The notes below the pieces were generated by a model. That model saw only the letters and a list, made by a program, of their open reading frames with translations. It was not told where the DNA came from and ran no database searches. Positions 44,706-53,970 of a stretch of 64,000 nt of DNA are shown here, piece after piece. Each line of letters starts with the position of its first letter. The stretch's first letter is position 1. The translations under genes and the position numbers were made by a program. Source of the DNA: an uncultured Arthrobacter sp. (GTDB lineage: Bacteria > Actinomycetota > Actinomycetes > Actinomycetales > Micrococcaceae); NCBI RefSeq assembly GCF_947493765.1, contig NZ_CANLSZ010000002.1, positions 1 to 64,000 on the forward strand, read 5' to 3'.

Positions 44706-45302
44706 GTGTACGAAGGCGCAGTCCAGGAGCTGATCGACGAGCTCGGACGCCTCCCAGGGGTGGGTCCGAAATCCGCCCAGCGCCTCGCGTTCCACATCCT
44801 CGAGGCCGACGGCGAGGACATGGCGCGTCTCGTCACCGCCATCACGACCGTGAAGGAGCGGGTCAAGTTCTGTACGGTCTGCGGCAACGTCGCGGAGGAG
44901 GAACGCTGCGCCATCTGCCGCGACCCACGGCGGGATCCGAGCATGATCTGCGTGGTCGAGGAATCGAAGGACGTCATCGCCGTCGAACGCACACGGTCGT
45001 TCCGCGGGAGGTATCACGTCCTCGGGGGCGCCATCAATCCGATCGCCGGCGTGGGACCCGATCAGCTGCGCATCCGCGAACTGCTGGCGCGCCTGTCCGA
45101 CGACCAGGTCCAGGAGATCATCATCGCCACCGACCCGAATCTCGAGGGCGAGGCGACGGCAACCTATCTTGTGCGCATGCTGCGGACCATCGGCATCCCG
45201 GTGACGCGGCTCGCATCCGGGCTGCCGGTGGGCGGTGACCTCGAGTACGCGGACGAGGTGACACTCGGCCGAGCCTTCGAGGGCCGCCGGGTCATGAGCT
45301 GA
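44706..45302 (+). CDS. recR: recombination mediator RecR
   Basis: 198 residues. Works with RecF/RecO to load RecA at gaps. The helix-hairpin-helix ([24 protein letters not shown]), the zinc finger C56-C59-C68-C71 and the Toprim domain ([38 protein letters not shown]) are complete. GTG 44706 has GGGAG upstream; the frame is open to 44670 but the family begins here. The dnaX-recR order is conserved in bacteria. Confidence 0.95.
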   Translation: MYEGAVQELIDELGRLPGVGPKSAQRLAFHILEADGEDMARLVTAITTVKERVKFCTVCGNVAEEERCAICRDPRRDPSMICVVEESKDVIAVERTRSFRGRYHVLGGAINPIAGVGPDQLRIRELLARLSDDQVQEIIIATDPNLEGEATATYLVRMLRTIGIPVTRLASGLPVGGDLEYADEVTLGRAFEGRRVMS

Positions 45303-45344
45303 GCCACCGCCACGGCGGGCCGCATCCCGGTCCCCACACCGGGG

Positions 45345-46484
45345 TCAGGCGATCCGCGTCCCCTTCGCCAGTCGCCGGGCCGGCATGGTCAGGCGCCGGC
45401 GTCCGAGGAGCAGCAGGACTCCCGCGAGGGCTAGCTGGATGCCCAGGCCGAGCGGCCAGATGGGAACCTCCTGGGGCAGCGGGCGCAGTGCCGCTGCGGC
45501 TTCCTCGCAGGTGACGTCCAGATCCGGCCCGGCCTGCGCGGCACGCACCAGTTGGCTCGCCATCTCCATGACACCGGGCGAGTAGTAGTCGCCCGTAGGC
45601 CCGTAGGGGCCGGGTAGGGCGTCCGCCGGTGGTTCGTCGGGGAGACTGTAGGGCACCGCATCGGCCACCACCACGAAGGGGTTGGCTGCGAGGAGCCAGG
45701 CCACGTACTCCGTGTGGGCCACCGGAGTGGTGTAGGTCTGGGTGATGCACTCGAGTTCGGCGTCCTCGTCGAACATCCCGTCGTCCCGGTACGCGGATTC
45801 GGGGTAGTCGTAGTAGGACGTCGTCGTCATCCTCTCCTCCGTCACCAGCGCGCTGCTCAGCCCGAAGACGATCAGCGTCCCGATACTGAGCAGGGCCACC
45901 ACCATGTAGGTGCTGACGATCGAGAACAGGGGCCGGTCGGCGAGCGCGGAGATCCCGACACCGATGGCGCAGAGGATGCCGAGCTCGACGGCGAGCATGA
46001 GCAGGGAGACGAGCGCTTCGGACGCGTCGACGCCGCCGAGAGCCAGGGCCCAGAAGATGAAGGGGCTGCTCAGCACGAGGAAGGCGAGCGATCCGACCGA
46101 GGATGCCAGCCACTTCCCCAGGAGCAACTGCCCAGGGCTCAGCAGTGTCACCTGCAGGATGGCGAGGGTCCCTCCGGCGCGGTCCCCGTTGACGGCGTTG
46201 GCGGAGAGCCCGGGCGCCACGAGCAGCCCGAAGAAGAGGACGAAACCGACCACGAGGTCGAAGAGGATACCGCCCTCGTTGTCCATGGTCCCGAGGAAAG
46301 CGGTCCCGAGCACGAAGATGAAGCCGATCACCACGAACCAGACGCCGAGCATCCAGTACCAGGCCCTGCCGCGCAGACGCTGCTTCATCTCGAGCGAGAA
46401 CACGGTGCGGACGGCCGTCCAGGCGGGAAGGCTCGTGGACGTCCGGACCGGCTGCGGGGTCGACGGCTCGATCACCGTGCTCAT
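45345..46484 (-). CDS. ABC transporter permease (ABC-2 type)
   Basis: 379 residues with about six helices: near 50-70, 80-100, 125-150, 165-185, 195-220 and 350-370. RTVFSLEMKQRLRGRAWYWMLG is the usual ABC-2 beginning. A large outer loop (about 225-345) is rich in acidic and aromatic residues (TTTSYYDYPESAYRDDGM). Its start overlaps the ATPase stop by four bases (ATGA, 46481-46484). Together they form an exporter for an unknown substrate. It is convergent with recR. Confidence 0.87.
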   Translation of the reverse strand: MSTVIEPSTPQPVRTSTSLPAWTAVRTVFSLEMKQRLRGRAWYWMLGVWFVVIGFIFVLGTAFLGTMDNEGGILFDLVVGFVLFFGLLVAPGLSANAVNGDRAGGTLAILQVTLLSPGQLLLGKWLASSVGSLAFLVLSSPFIFWALALGGVDASEALVSLLMLAVELGILCAIGVGISALADRPLFSIVSTYMVVALLSIGTLIVFGLSSALVTEERMTTTSYYDYPESAYRDDGMFDEDAELECITQTYTTPVAHTEYVAWLLAANPFVVVADAVPYSLPDEPPADALPGPYGPTGDYYSPGVMEMASQLVRAAQAGPDLDVTCEEAAAALRPLPQEVPIWPLGLGIQLALAGVLLLLGRRRLTMPARRLAKGTRIA

Positions 46485-47413
46485 CGTCTGTCCGTATCGA
46501 GGCTCATGTAGGTCTCCTCCAGTGCGCCGCCCGCGGGCGCGAAAGCCGTGACGACCACGTCGCCGAGCACGAGGGTCCGCAGCAACCACGACGCCTCCGC
46601 GGTGCTGCCGAGCTGGATGAGGAACTCCTCGCGCCGGGAGTCCCCGCGTGCCTCGAAGCGCACCCCGTAGCTCTGCAGTGCCGCCGCGAGCTCCGACATC
46701 GGCTCCGCGCGCACGTAGTAGCGCCTCGTCTGGCTGCCGGCCTCGTCGAGGGTCTGGCTCTTCACCGACCGCCCTCGGCTCACGAAGACGGCGCGGTCGG
46801 CGATCTCGTCGAGCTCGGACAGGACATGACTGGACACGACCACGGTCTTGCCGGCCGCCGCCAGCGACCGCAGGAGGGAGCGCAGCTCCACGCGCGATCC
46901 CGGGTCCAGGCCCGACGCCGGCTCGTCCAGCAACAGGACCTGCGGGTCGTGGATGAGCGCCCGCGCCAGGCTCAGGCGCTGCTGCTGACCGCGCGAGAGG
47001 ACCCGCGCCGGTTGCTTCGCGTACTCGGTGAGGTTCACCGTGCCGAGCAGATCCTCGGCCCGGGCGACGCGGTCCGCCTCGCCCAGCCCGTAGAGGGCAC
47101 CCATGGTCCTCAGGACCTCCGACGCCGTGAGGGAATCCCAGACACCGAGGGTGTCCGGCATCCAGCCCATGCGCCTGCGGACTTCGCCCGGCTGGGCGAC
47201 CGGGTCGAAGCCCGCCACCCGGACGGTCCCCCTGTCGGGGGCCAGCAAGCTCGCCAGGATCAATAGCAGCGTGGTCTTCCCGGAGCCGTTCGGGCCGATC
47301 AAGGCCGTCACTTCTCCGGGCGGGGCCATGAAATCGACGTCGTCGACGGCCTGCACCGAGCCGAAGCTCCTGGCGACGCCCTCGACGACGATTCCCCCAT
47401 TCTCGTCGGTCAT
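46481..47413 (-). CDS. ABC transporter ATP-binding protein
   Basis: 310 residues. Walker A IGPNGSGKTTLL, Q-loop region RRRMGWMPDTLGVWDSLTA, signature LSRGQQQRLSLARAL, Walker B VLLLDEPASGLD, H-loop VVVSSHVLSELDEIA. The last 80 residues form an extra domain, as in multidrug or antibiotic exporters of the CcmA/NatA type. TACCCT on the minus strand lies six bases before ATG 47413 (leaderless). It is coupled to the permease gene. Confidence 0.9.
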   Translation of the reverse strand: MTDENGGIVVEGVARSFGSVQAVDDVDFMAPPGEVTALIGPNGSGKTTLLLILASLLAPDRGTVRVAGFDPVAQPGEVRRRMGWMPDTLGVWDSLTASEVLRTMGALYGLGEADRVARAEDLLGTVNLTEYAKQPARVLSRGQQQRLSLARALIHDPQVLLLDEPASGLDPGSRVELRSLLRSLAAAGKTVVVSSHVLSELDEIADRAVFVSRGRSVKSQTLDEAGSQTRRYYVRAEPMSELAAALQSYGVRFEARGDSRREEFLIQLGSTAEASWLLRTLVLGDVVVTAFAPAGGALEETYMSLDTDRR

Positions 47414-47419
47414 GGTAAG

Positions 47420-47425
47420 AGGGTA
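47420..47425 (-). promoter_or_regulatory. -10 box for leaderless ABC exporter operon
   Basis: TACCCT on the minus strand, six bases before ATG 47413. Confidence 0.4.
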
Positions 47426-47639
47426 TGCGATACCGGCGCTCCCGGACCCCGGCCGGGCGCATATTTTCCGGCGGAAGCGCACGTACACAAACGGACACCG
47501 ACTTCCGGTCCGCAATCACGGCGTCCTACACTGACACGGGTGCCCGGGCCCGGCCGCAGGGTCCAGGTCGCGAGGCACCCGCGAATGGTCCCGACAACGC
47601 GGCGCGGTCCCGCCGTCCTCCCTAGCAGTGAGCGAGTGC

Positions 47640-48929
47640 ATGAGCCTCATAGTCCAGAAGTTCGGGGGCTCCTCGGTGTCCGACGCCGAGGGGATCAAGC
47701 GCGTTGCGCGGCGCATCATCGACACCCAGGCCGCCGGTCACGACGTGGTGGTGGTCGTCTCCGCCATGGGCGACAGCACCGACGAGCTGCTCGATCTCGC
47801 CGCGCAGGTGGGCCCCGAGTCGTCGAGCGACCGGGAGATGGACATGCTCCTCAGCGCCGGCGAGCGCATCTCGATGGCGCTGCTGGCCATGGCGATCCAC
47901 GGGCTCGGCGCCTCGGCGCAGTCGTTCACGGGCAGCCAGGCGGGCATGATCACCGACGCCATCCACGGCAAGGCGCGCATCATCGCCGTCTCCCCCCACC
48001 GGATCCGGACGGCCATCGAGAAGGGCGACGTCGCCATCGTCGCGGGCTTCCAGGGCATGAGCCGGGACAGCAACGACATCACCACGCTCGGGCGCGGCGG
48101 GTCGGACACCACCGCCGTCGCCCTCGCAGCGGCCCTCGACGCCGATGTCTGCGAGATCTACACGGACGTGGACGGCGTCTACACCGCGGATCCGCGCGTG
48201 GTCCCCTCCGCGCAGAAGATCGAGGCCATCTCCAGCCAGGAGATGCTCGAGATGGCGGCCTCGGGTGCCAAGATCCTGCATCTGCGCTGCGTCGAGTACG
48301 CGCGCCGCTTCGGGGTGCCCCTCCACGTCCGCTCCTCCTTCACGCACAACGAGGGCACCTGGGTGCTCCCGGCGCCCGACGACCAGATCACGATCGAAGA
48401 GGGAGAACCCTTGGAACAGCCCATCATCTCCGGCGTTGCGCACGACAGGTCCGAGGCCAAGGTCACCGTCATCGGCGTCCCGGACATCCCCGGCAAGGCC
48501 GCCGACATCTTCGGCATCGTCGCCGGAGCCAACACGAACATCGACATGATCGTGCAGAACATCTCGACGCACGGCTCGGGCCGGACCGACATCTCGTTCA
48601 CCCTGCCGATGGTGGACGGTTCCGCCGCCCTCGCGGCCCTCGACTCCGCGCGGGACCGAGTGGGCTTCGAATCGGTCGAGTACAACGAGAGGATCGGCAA
48701 GCTCTCCCTGATCGGGGCGGGCATGCGCTCCAATCCCGGGGTCTCCTACCGGTTCTTCCGGGCCCTGTCCGACGCCGGCGTGAACATCGACATGATCTCC
48801 ACCTCCGAGATCCGTATCTCCGTGGTCACCGAGGCGGAGCTGCTGGACACCGCGGTCCGCGCGGTCCACGCGGCGTTCGAGCTCGACGGCGAATCCCCCG
48901 CTGTGGTGCATGCGGGGACGGGACGCTGA
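47640..48929 (+). CDS. lysC: aspartate kinase (alpha2-beta2 type)
   Basis: 429 residues. It phosphorylates aspartate, the first step to lysine, threonine, methionine and diaminopimelate for the cell wall. LIVQKFGGSSVSD opens the kinase domain, with TTLGRGGSDTTAVALAAAL and EIYTDVDGVYTADPRVV. Two ACT domains follow, with SEAKVTVIGVPDIPGKAADIF and KLSLIGAGMRSNPGVSYRF, where lysine plus threonine bind in relatives. An internal TTG (48412) with AGGGAGA at 48401-48407 could start the beta subunit. asd, which often follows lysC, is not next here. ATG 47640 matches the family start; GTG 47628 is possible. Confidence 0.95.
   Translation: MSLIVQKFGGSSVSDAEGIKRVARRIIDTQAAGHDVVVVVSAMGDSTDELLDLAAQVGPESSSDREMDMLLSAGERISMALLAMAIHGLGASAQSFTGSQAGMITDAIHGKARIIAVSPHRIRTAIEKGDVAIVAGFQGMSRDSNDITTLGRGGSDTTAVALAAALDADVCEIYTDVDGVYTADPRVVPSAQKIEAISSQEMLEMAASGAKILHLRCVEYARRFGVPLHVRSSFTHNEGTWVLPAPDDQITIEEGEPLEQPIISGVAHDRSEAKVTVIGVPDIPGKAADIFGIVAGANTNIDMIVQNISTHGSGRTDISFTLPMVDGSAALAALDSARDRVGFESVEYNERIGKLSLIGAGMRSNPGVSYRFFRALSDAGVNIDMISTSEIRISVVTEAELLDTAVRAVHAAFELDGESPAVVHAGTGR
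48401..48414 (+). promoter_or_regulatory. possible internal translation start for the LysC beta subunit
   Basis: AGGGAGA (48401-48407) precedes TTG 48412 in frame with lysC, giving a C-terminal ACT-domain protein of about 172 residues. In Corynebacterium and Bacillus the beta subunit of this enzyme arises from such an internal start. Confidence 0.5.
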
Positions 48930-49024
48930 TCCTCCCCTGATCCGGGCCGTTCCCTCGGCAAGGGCCCGCTCCCTCTCTTCGGCGGTGCGCCTGCTCGACC
49001 CGCCGCTCAACCCTTCTTGTGGCG

Positions 49025-49432
49025 CCCGGGCCCCAGCACCGGGATCGATACCCACCGCCGGCTCGCTCCCACCGTTCGGGCCCCGGCTCTGGGATCGATG
49101 CCCACCCTCGGCTCGCTCCCACCGTCCGGGACCCAACAGTGGGAACGAGCGCTCATCCCCACCGCTTCAACGCCGGTAGTGGGATCGACGAGGACGCACC
49201 ACGCCCAATCCCACTACTCAGTGCCCAGCACTGGGATCGAAGTGCATGCCCGGCTCAACCCCACTGATCGAGCGCGAGTGCTGGGGTGGAAGGCCCTGGA
49301 CTACTCGTTCCCACTGCTCGAGGCCCACCAGTGGGAACGACCGCTCATCCCCACTGCTTCGACGCCAGTGATGGGATCGAGGAGGACGCACCATGCTCGA
49401 TCCCACCGTTCGGGAACCGACACTGGGAGTGA
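49025..49432. repeat. array of nine imperfect hairpins with 192-bp superperiod
   Basis: A motif GGGATCGA (variants GGGAACGA, GGGGTGGA, GGGAGTGA) recurs at 49041, 49091, 49141, 49181, 49233, 49283, 49333, 49373 and 49425: spacings 50, 50, 40, 52, then 50, 50, 40, 52. In most units it pairs with an upstream TCCCAC-type arm, forming a hairpin. The best is 49305-49316 against 49329-49340, twelve bases perfect. Blocks 49137-49214 and 49329-49406 are near-identical direct copies 192 bp apart. The remaining gene-free DNA of 48930-49636 shows only the terminator at 49562. Frames through the array encode repetitive, unlikely peptides. Confidence 0.85.
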
Positions 49433-49561
49433 CGCCCACAGCCCGAGACCGACGTCCGCCCGAGAACCCGTACAGCCCGTGACCGACGCCCCACCCGAAG
49501 CCCCGCCCGAACACCAGCGCCGAGACCACAGACCCCAGCTCCCGCCCGGAGCCGGAACGCA

Positions 49562-49596
49562 GGAAGGCCGATGGATCGATGATCCATCGGCCTTCC
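49562..49596 (-). terminator. strong hairpin after the subtilase gene
   Basis: Perfect 16-base arms (49562-49577 and 49581-49596, core GGCCGATGGATC) with a 3-base loop, 40 bases after the subtilase stop on the minus strand. No T run. Confidence 0.7.
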
Positions 49597-49636
49597 CGTG
49601 CTGATCACTCAGCTGGTGTCACAGGTTGAGCTGGTG

Positions 49637-52600
49637 CTACTTGTCGCCGGTCGGGGTGGTCGACTGGGCGGGTCCCGTCAGGAGCTTGTCGGCCGGGTTG
49701 ACGGAGGGGAGCTGGGCCGTGGCCTGACCCTTCCCGTCGACCAGGACGGTCACGTAGGTCGTCGCAGAGGATCCTGCGTAACTCACGCGGCCCACGTAGG
49801 AGCCCGGCGCGAGTCCGGTCCAGGTGAGCGTGACCGCACCGGTGGTGCCGTTCGCCAGGCGAAGCGGATTGGGTGTCACCTTCGCGTTGTTCTCGTCGCC
49901 GCCCAGAATCGCAGCGTCGATCGTGCCGGTAGCGGGCTTGCCATCGACACTGGAGTACAGATTGGCGATGATGCGGTAGGCGCCGGGAGCCGGATTCTCG
50001 AGCGTGATCGTCTCACTGGAGTCCGACGTCGCCACCTGGGTGAGGGTGCCGGCCGGCGTGATGAGGAACATGTCGAAGTCGGCGGTCGGATCGTCCGAGA
50101 GCACCGAGAACTTCGCCACCGGAGTGCCCTTGGGGACGGTGACGTCCTTGACGGCGTTGGAGGCGTTGTTCCCGTTGATCAGCCCACCGGGGACCAGGCT
50201 GATCGCGGAGGAGTCGGCCTTCGACAGACCCTCGAGCGTCATCTTGATCGGGGTGTTGGTACCCGAGGTGACGTCGAAGGTACCGCTGCCGTCGGCATCG
50301 GCGGACGTGAAGCCGACCTCGGCAGGCGCGTTCACGGCCTGGGGACGGACGGCCACCGGGGAGGTGACCTTCTTGCCCTGACCCGACCAGGTGAGCGAAC
50401 CCTTGGCGAACTCACCGAAGGCGGCGCCCTGGTTCTCGAAGGAGACCTTGAACGTGCGGGTCTCGCCGGCCGCGCTGAAGTTCAGGATGGACGGCGTGAC
50501 CGTGACCTTCACTCCGGGCACGTTCGAGGTGGCGCGGTAGATGCCGGGCGTCACGGCGGTGACCGTACGGGTCACCTCGGTGCGTCCGGTCAGGTTACCG
50601 AGGGCGAAGGACGGCACATTGGTGTCCTTCGCGGCGACGGCCTCGAGGCCCTCGATCCCGAGGTCGAGCCCGGTGCCCTGGATGAAGCGCAGGTAGTCGT
50701 CGGCATCCTGGTCGTACACCAGACCCGGGCTGAGGACACTGGCCGGGTTGATGTGACCGGCACCCACGGCGAGGACGTCGGTCTCGACGCCGCCGGATGC
50801 GGTCTTCAGCGGGTAGGCCGTGGTCATCATCGCGGACTTGACCGCAGCGGGCGACCAGTTGGGCTTCTGCCCGAGGACCAGGGCACCGAGACCCGCGACG
50901 TGCGGCGAGGCCATGGAGGTTCCGGACAGGAACCCGAACTGCTCACCGTTCGACCCGACGGTGGAGACGCCTGCGAGGACGGCGACACCGGGAGCGGTGA
51001 TGTCCGGCTTCAACAGATCGGAGTCGGTGGCCAGGAGCGGCCCGCGCGAGGAGAAGCCGGCCACCTGCGGTGTGGGAGGCAGGGGCTTGCCGGTGGTGTC
51101 CGTGGGCTTCAGGGCAACCTTGATCGACGGGTTCGCCGCGACCTTCGCCTTGAGCTCGAGCGCCTCCGGAGCATTCACGTGCACGGTGGGAACTGCATGC
51201 ACATCGGTGTCCGTCGACGAATCGACGAGGTTCACCAGGATCATGCCGACGCCGCCGGCGCGGGCGACTTCGTCGCTCTTGTCGGTCCGGGCGATGGCAC
51301 CGCGGTCGCAGACCACGATCTTGCCGGCGACCTTCGCCGGATCGAGCGTGTTCGCGCCACAGAGATTCGGACTGGCTGCTCCCGCTGCCGCGACGTTCGC
51401 CGCGATGACGACCGGGCTGGCCGGGACGCCGCTGCGCATGATGGACGCTCCGCGGTACTTGGACCCGTCGGAGAACTCGGCCGTGCCCTGGAGCTCGTAG
51501 CTGAAGGTGCTGGCGGCGACGGTGGTCATCCACGGTCCGCCGTGGTTGACCGTGCTCGCGGTGGGACCGGAGTTGCCCGCGGATGCCGCGACGAAGACGC
51601 CGGCGGAGGTCGCGGACAGGAAGGCGAGGGATACGGGGTCCGTCGTCGTCGTCGTGCTGCCCGAGATCGAGTAGTTCAGCACGTCCACGCCGTCGAGGAT
51701 GGCCTGGTTGATGGCGGCGATGGCGGCGGAGGAGTAGCAACCGCCGGTATCGGGATCGGTGTCCTCCCAGCAGACCTTGTAGACGGAGATCTTCGCCTCG
51801 GGGGCGACGCCCGACGATTCACCGAACGCGCGGCCCGCGGCCCGCTGCTCCACGCCGGAGTTGCCGGCGGCGGTGCTGGCGGTGTGGGTTCCGTGGTTGT
51901 CGATGTCCACCGGGGAGATGACTTCCTCAGGGGCACGCTTGGCGGCCGGGACGTTGTCGAGGAAGGTGTCCGCGAAGTAGCGGGCCGAGACGACCTTCGA
52001 GTTGCAGAGGCTGCCGTCGAAGTCCTCACCGACCTGGCACTCGCCCTCGAAGGTGGTGCCGTCGCTCTTGAGCATGGCGATGGAACCCGCGGGGGTGAGG
52101 TAGGGCTCGCCGACCTTGGGCTGCTGCTTGCCCTTGAGCGGCTTGACCTTCTTGCCCTCGAAGAAGGGGTTGTCCGGGGCATAGCCGGTGTCGATGACAC
52201 CGACGACGGTCCCCTTGCCCGCGTTCTTCTTGCCGCCGAACTGCGTCTTCCAGGCACCCTTGCCGCCATCGAGACCGAGGAAGTCGATGCTCGAGTAGTC
52301 CGGGGCGTTCTCGACGTCGGGCGCCACGAGGAGCACGTCGTCGCTCTTGGCCAGCTGGACCGCCTGGCTGGTGCTGAGGTCGGCCGCGAAGCCGTTGATG
52401 GCCGCCGTGTAGGTGCGGGCGATCTCCACGTTCTCCTCGGCTGCGACGTCCTCCTGCTTCGACTCGAGGAACTCCGAGTACTGCTGGACGTACTCGGCGG
52501 TGGCGTCGAGCTTGGCGCCCTCTTCAGGCTTGGTGGGCGCCAGTCCCTCCACGCCGCCCTCGTAGGTGGCCACCGGCTTGTCGGCGAGTACGACGATGTA

Positions 52601-52798
52601 CTTGCCGTCCGGGTACTTCGCAGGGTCCAGATCCTTGGCCGGCGCTTTCTGGGGCGAGACCGAGGTGGACGGAGTGGGTGCTGCGAACGCAGCGGGTGCC
52701 ACGGCGGTCGAGGTGACCAGTAACGGCAGACCCAGGACGATCGCCGTGGCGGCGCGCAGCGTACTGCGGCCCTGCACGGCTTTTCTCCGTTGTGTCAT
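49637..52798 (-). CDS. secreted S8-family subtilisin-like serine protease
   Basis: 1,053 residues. Signal peptide 1-40 (cut after AAFAA). An I9-type propeptide covers about 60-165 (YIVVLADKPVATYEGG, RTYTAAINGFAADLS). Catalytic triad: D203 in GVIDTGYAPDN, H302 in DNHGTHTAS, S628 in LSGTSMASPHVAGLGAL; oxyanion N409 in SAGNSG. A protease-associated (PA) domain sits at about 450-560. After the catalytic domain come Fn3-like beta domains and an end without LPXTG or membrane anchor, so it is released or wall-bound. An inhibitor-like lipoprotein gene lies 1.2 kb away. The 217 bp upstream hold its promoter region but no obvious operator. Confidence 0.94.
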   Translation of the reverse strand: MTQRRKAVQGRSTLRAATAIVLGLPLLVTSTAVAPAAFAAPTPSTSVSPQKAPAKDLDPAKYPDGKYIVVLADKPVATYEGGVEGLAPTKPEEGAKLDATAEYVQQYSEFLESKQEDVAAEENVEIARTYTAAINGFAADLSTSQAVQLAKSDDVLLVAPDVENAPDYSSIDFLGLDGGKGAWKTQFGGKKNAGKGTVVGVIDTGYAPDNPFFEGKKVKPLKGKQQPKVGEPYLTPAGSIAMLKSDGTTFEGECQVGEDFDGSLCNSKVVSARYFADTFLDNVPAAKRAPEEVISPVDIDNHGTHTASTAAGNSGVEQRAAGRAFGESSGVAPEAKISVYKVCWEDTDPDTGGCYSSAAIAAINQAILDGVDVLNYSISGSTTTTTDPVSLAFLSATSAGVFVAASAGNSGPTASTVNHGGPWMTTVAASTFSYELQGTAEFSDGSKYRGASIMRSGVPASPVVIAANVAAAGAASPNLCGANTLDPAKVAGKIVVCDRGAIARTDKSDEVARAGGVGMILVNLVDSSTDTDVHAVPTVHVNAPEALELKAKVAANPSIKVALKPTDTTGKPLPPTPQVAGFSSRGPLLATDSDLLKPDITAPGVAVLAGVSTVGSNGEQFGFLSGTSMASPHVAGLGALVLGQKPNWSPAAVKSAMMTTAYPLKTASGGVETDVLAVGAGHINPASVLSPGLVYDQDADDYLRFIQGTGLDLGIEGLEAVAAKDTNVPSFALGNLTGRTEVTRTVTAVTPGIYRATSNVPGVKVTVTPSILNFSAAGETRTFKVSFENQGAAFGEFAKGSLTWSGQGKKVTSPVAVRPQAVNAPAEVGFTSADADGSGTFDVTSGTNTPIKMTLEGLSKADSSAISLVPGGLINGNNASNAVKDVTVPKGTPVAKFSVLSDDPTADFDMFLITPAGTLTQVATSDSSETITLENPAPGAYRIIANLYSSVDGKPATGTIDAAILGGDENNAKVTPNPLRLANGTTGAVTLTWTGLAPGSYVGRVSYAGSSATTYVTVLVDGKGQATAQLPSVNPADKLLTGPAQSTTPTGDK

Positions 52799-53003
52799 AA
52801 GAAGGTTGTGCCTCTCGTCATTGTGCGGGCCGGCCTGTGCCGTTCCCCCTGTGCCGCGATCCCGGATAGGACCCCCTGCCTGTGATGATGCTCACAGACG
52901 TCGCGGCGAGGACAAACTTACCCGAGGCAACACACCATGACCAGCAACTCCGGAGGGCGATTCCCGGAATCTTCCCAGGGTATTTACGCCCACCGGTACG
53001 GGT

Positions 53004-53009
53004 GATAAT
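53004..53009 (+). promoter_or_regulatory. -10 box for leaderless gene at 53016
   Basis: GATAAT, near consensus, lies six bases before GTG 53016; no Shine-Dalgarno sequence fits. Confidence 0.55.
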
Positions 53010-53015
53010 GAGAGG

Positions 53016-53894
53016 GTGCCCCACCGTCCGCTCCGCCTCTCCGAAGGGGAATGGCAGGACCGCCGGAGCCGGCACCGGGAGCGCGTGGCGAGGTTCGCCG
53101 AGCCGTACCTGGACCGCCGCTCGCGCGGCGAGAAGCATCCGGTGGAGGACTTCCTCTTCACCTACTACAGCCAGAAACCCGGTCAACTCCTCCGCTGGCA
53201 CCCCGGGGCGGGCGTGCTCCTGGAGGGCACCGCCGCAGCGGAACGCGCCGACTGGAAGTACTACGTCGCCGACGACGACGGCGTGCGCGTCGATGCCGGG
53301 CGGTTCGCCGAGGAGCGGCGCGAGGCCGTCGACTTCGCACGCGTGATCCTCGCCCGGACGGCGGCCCGGCCCGGCCAGTTCGGCTGCTTCGGACTTCACG
53401 AGTGGGCCATGGCCTACCGCTCGACCGTCAACGGCGTGCGGCACGAGTACCTCCGGCTGCGCCTCGGCGCGGCCGGGACCGACGACGTCGTCGAGGGCTC
53501 CCGCCTCCGCTGCACCCACTTCGACGCGTTCCGGTTCTACACCCCCGAGGCAGAACCGCTCAACGAGCACACCCCCACCCGGCAGACCCAGCGCGACCTC
53601 GAGCAGCCCGCCTGCCTGCACGCCAACATGGATCTGTACAAGTGGGCGTACAAGCTCACGCCCCTGCTGGCGAGCGAACTCGTGATGGACTGCTTCGAGC
53701 TGTCCTGGCGTATCCGGACGATGGACATGCGCGCCTCCCCCTACGATCTCGAGGCCTGGGGCTACACGCCCATCGCCATCGAGACCACCGCCGGCAAGTC
53801 CGAGTACGTCCGGCTGCAGCGCGGGTTCGCCGAGGAGTCCCAGGCCCTGCGGGAACGGCTCCTGCGTGACCTGGAGTCCGCGCTCGCACCCTGA
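53016..53894 (+). CDS. conserved actinobacterial protein often labelled 3-methyladenine DNA glycosylase
   Basis: 292 residues, soluble. Distinctive segments are HPVEDFLFTYYSQKPGQLLRWHPGAGVLLEG, FGCFGLHEWAMAYRS, LRCTHFDAFRFYTPEA and QPACLHANMDLYKWAYKLTPLLASELVMDCFEL. Database relatives are widely named 3-methyladenine DNA glycosylase, but I see neither the helix-hairpin-helix and Asp of AlkA/Tag nor the AAG pattern, so the name is doubtful. Many conserved His, Asp and Tyr suggest an enzyme. GTG start with GATAAT six bases before. Confidence 0.75.
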   Translation: MPHRPLRLSEGEWQDRRSRHRERVARFAEPYLDRRSRGEKHPVEDFLFTYYSQKPGQLLRWHPGAGVLLEGTAAAERADWKYYVADDDGVRVDAGRFAEERREAVDFARVILARTAARPGQFGCFGLHEWAMAYRSTVNGVRHEYLRLRLGAAGTDDVVEGSRLRCTHFDAFRFYTPEAEPLNEHTPTRQTQRDLEQPACLHANMDLYKWAYKLTPLLASELVMDCFELSWRIRTMDMRASPYDLEAWGYTPIAIETTAGKSEYVRLQRGFAEESQALRERLLRDLESALAP

Positions 53895-53970
53895 GCCGGC
53901 ACGCGCCGCGGCCGCCGTCCGTTGACCGGGCATCAACCGCTAGGCTGGAGGGCCAGCCGAAGGGGACATC

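Noticed and set aside
49025-49432. CRISPR array
   Set aside because: Units are imperfect hairpins with related sequence throughout; there are no identical repeats with unique spacers and no cas genes.
49017-49604. Long open frames on both strands across the hairpin array
   Set aside because: The peptides merely translate the DNA repeats (THHAQSH, THHARSH and similar), lack a ribosome binding site and match no family.
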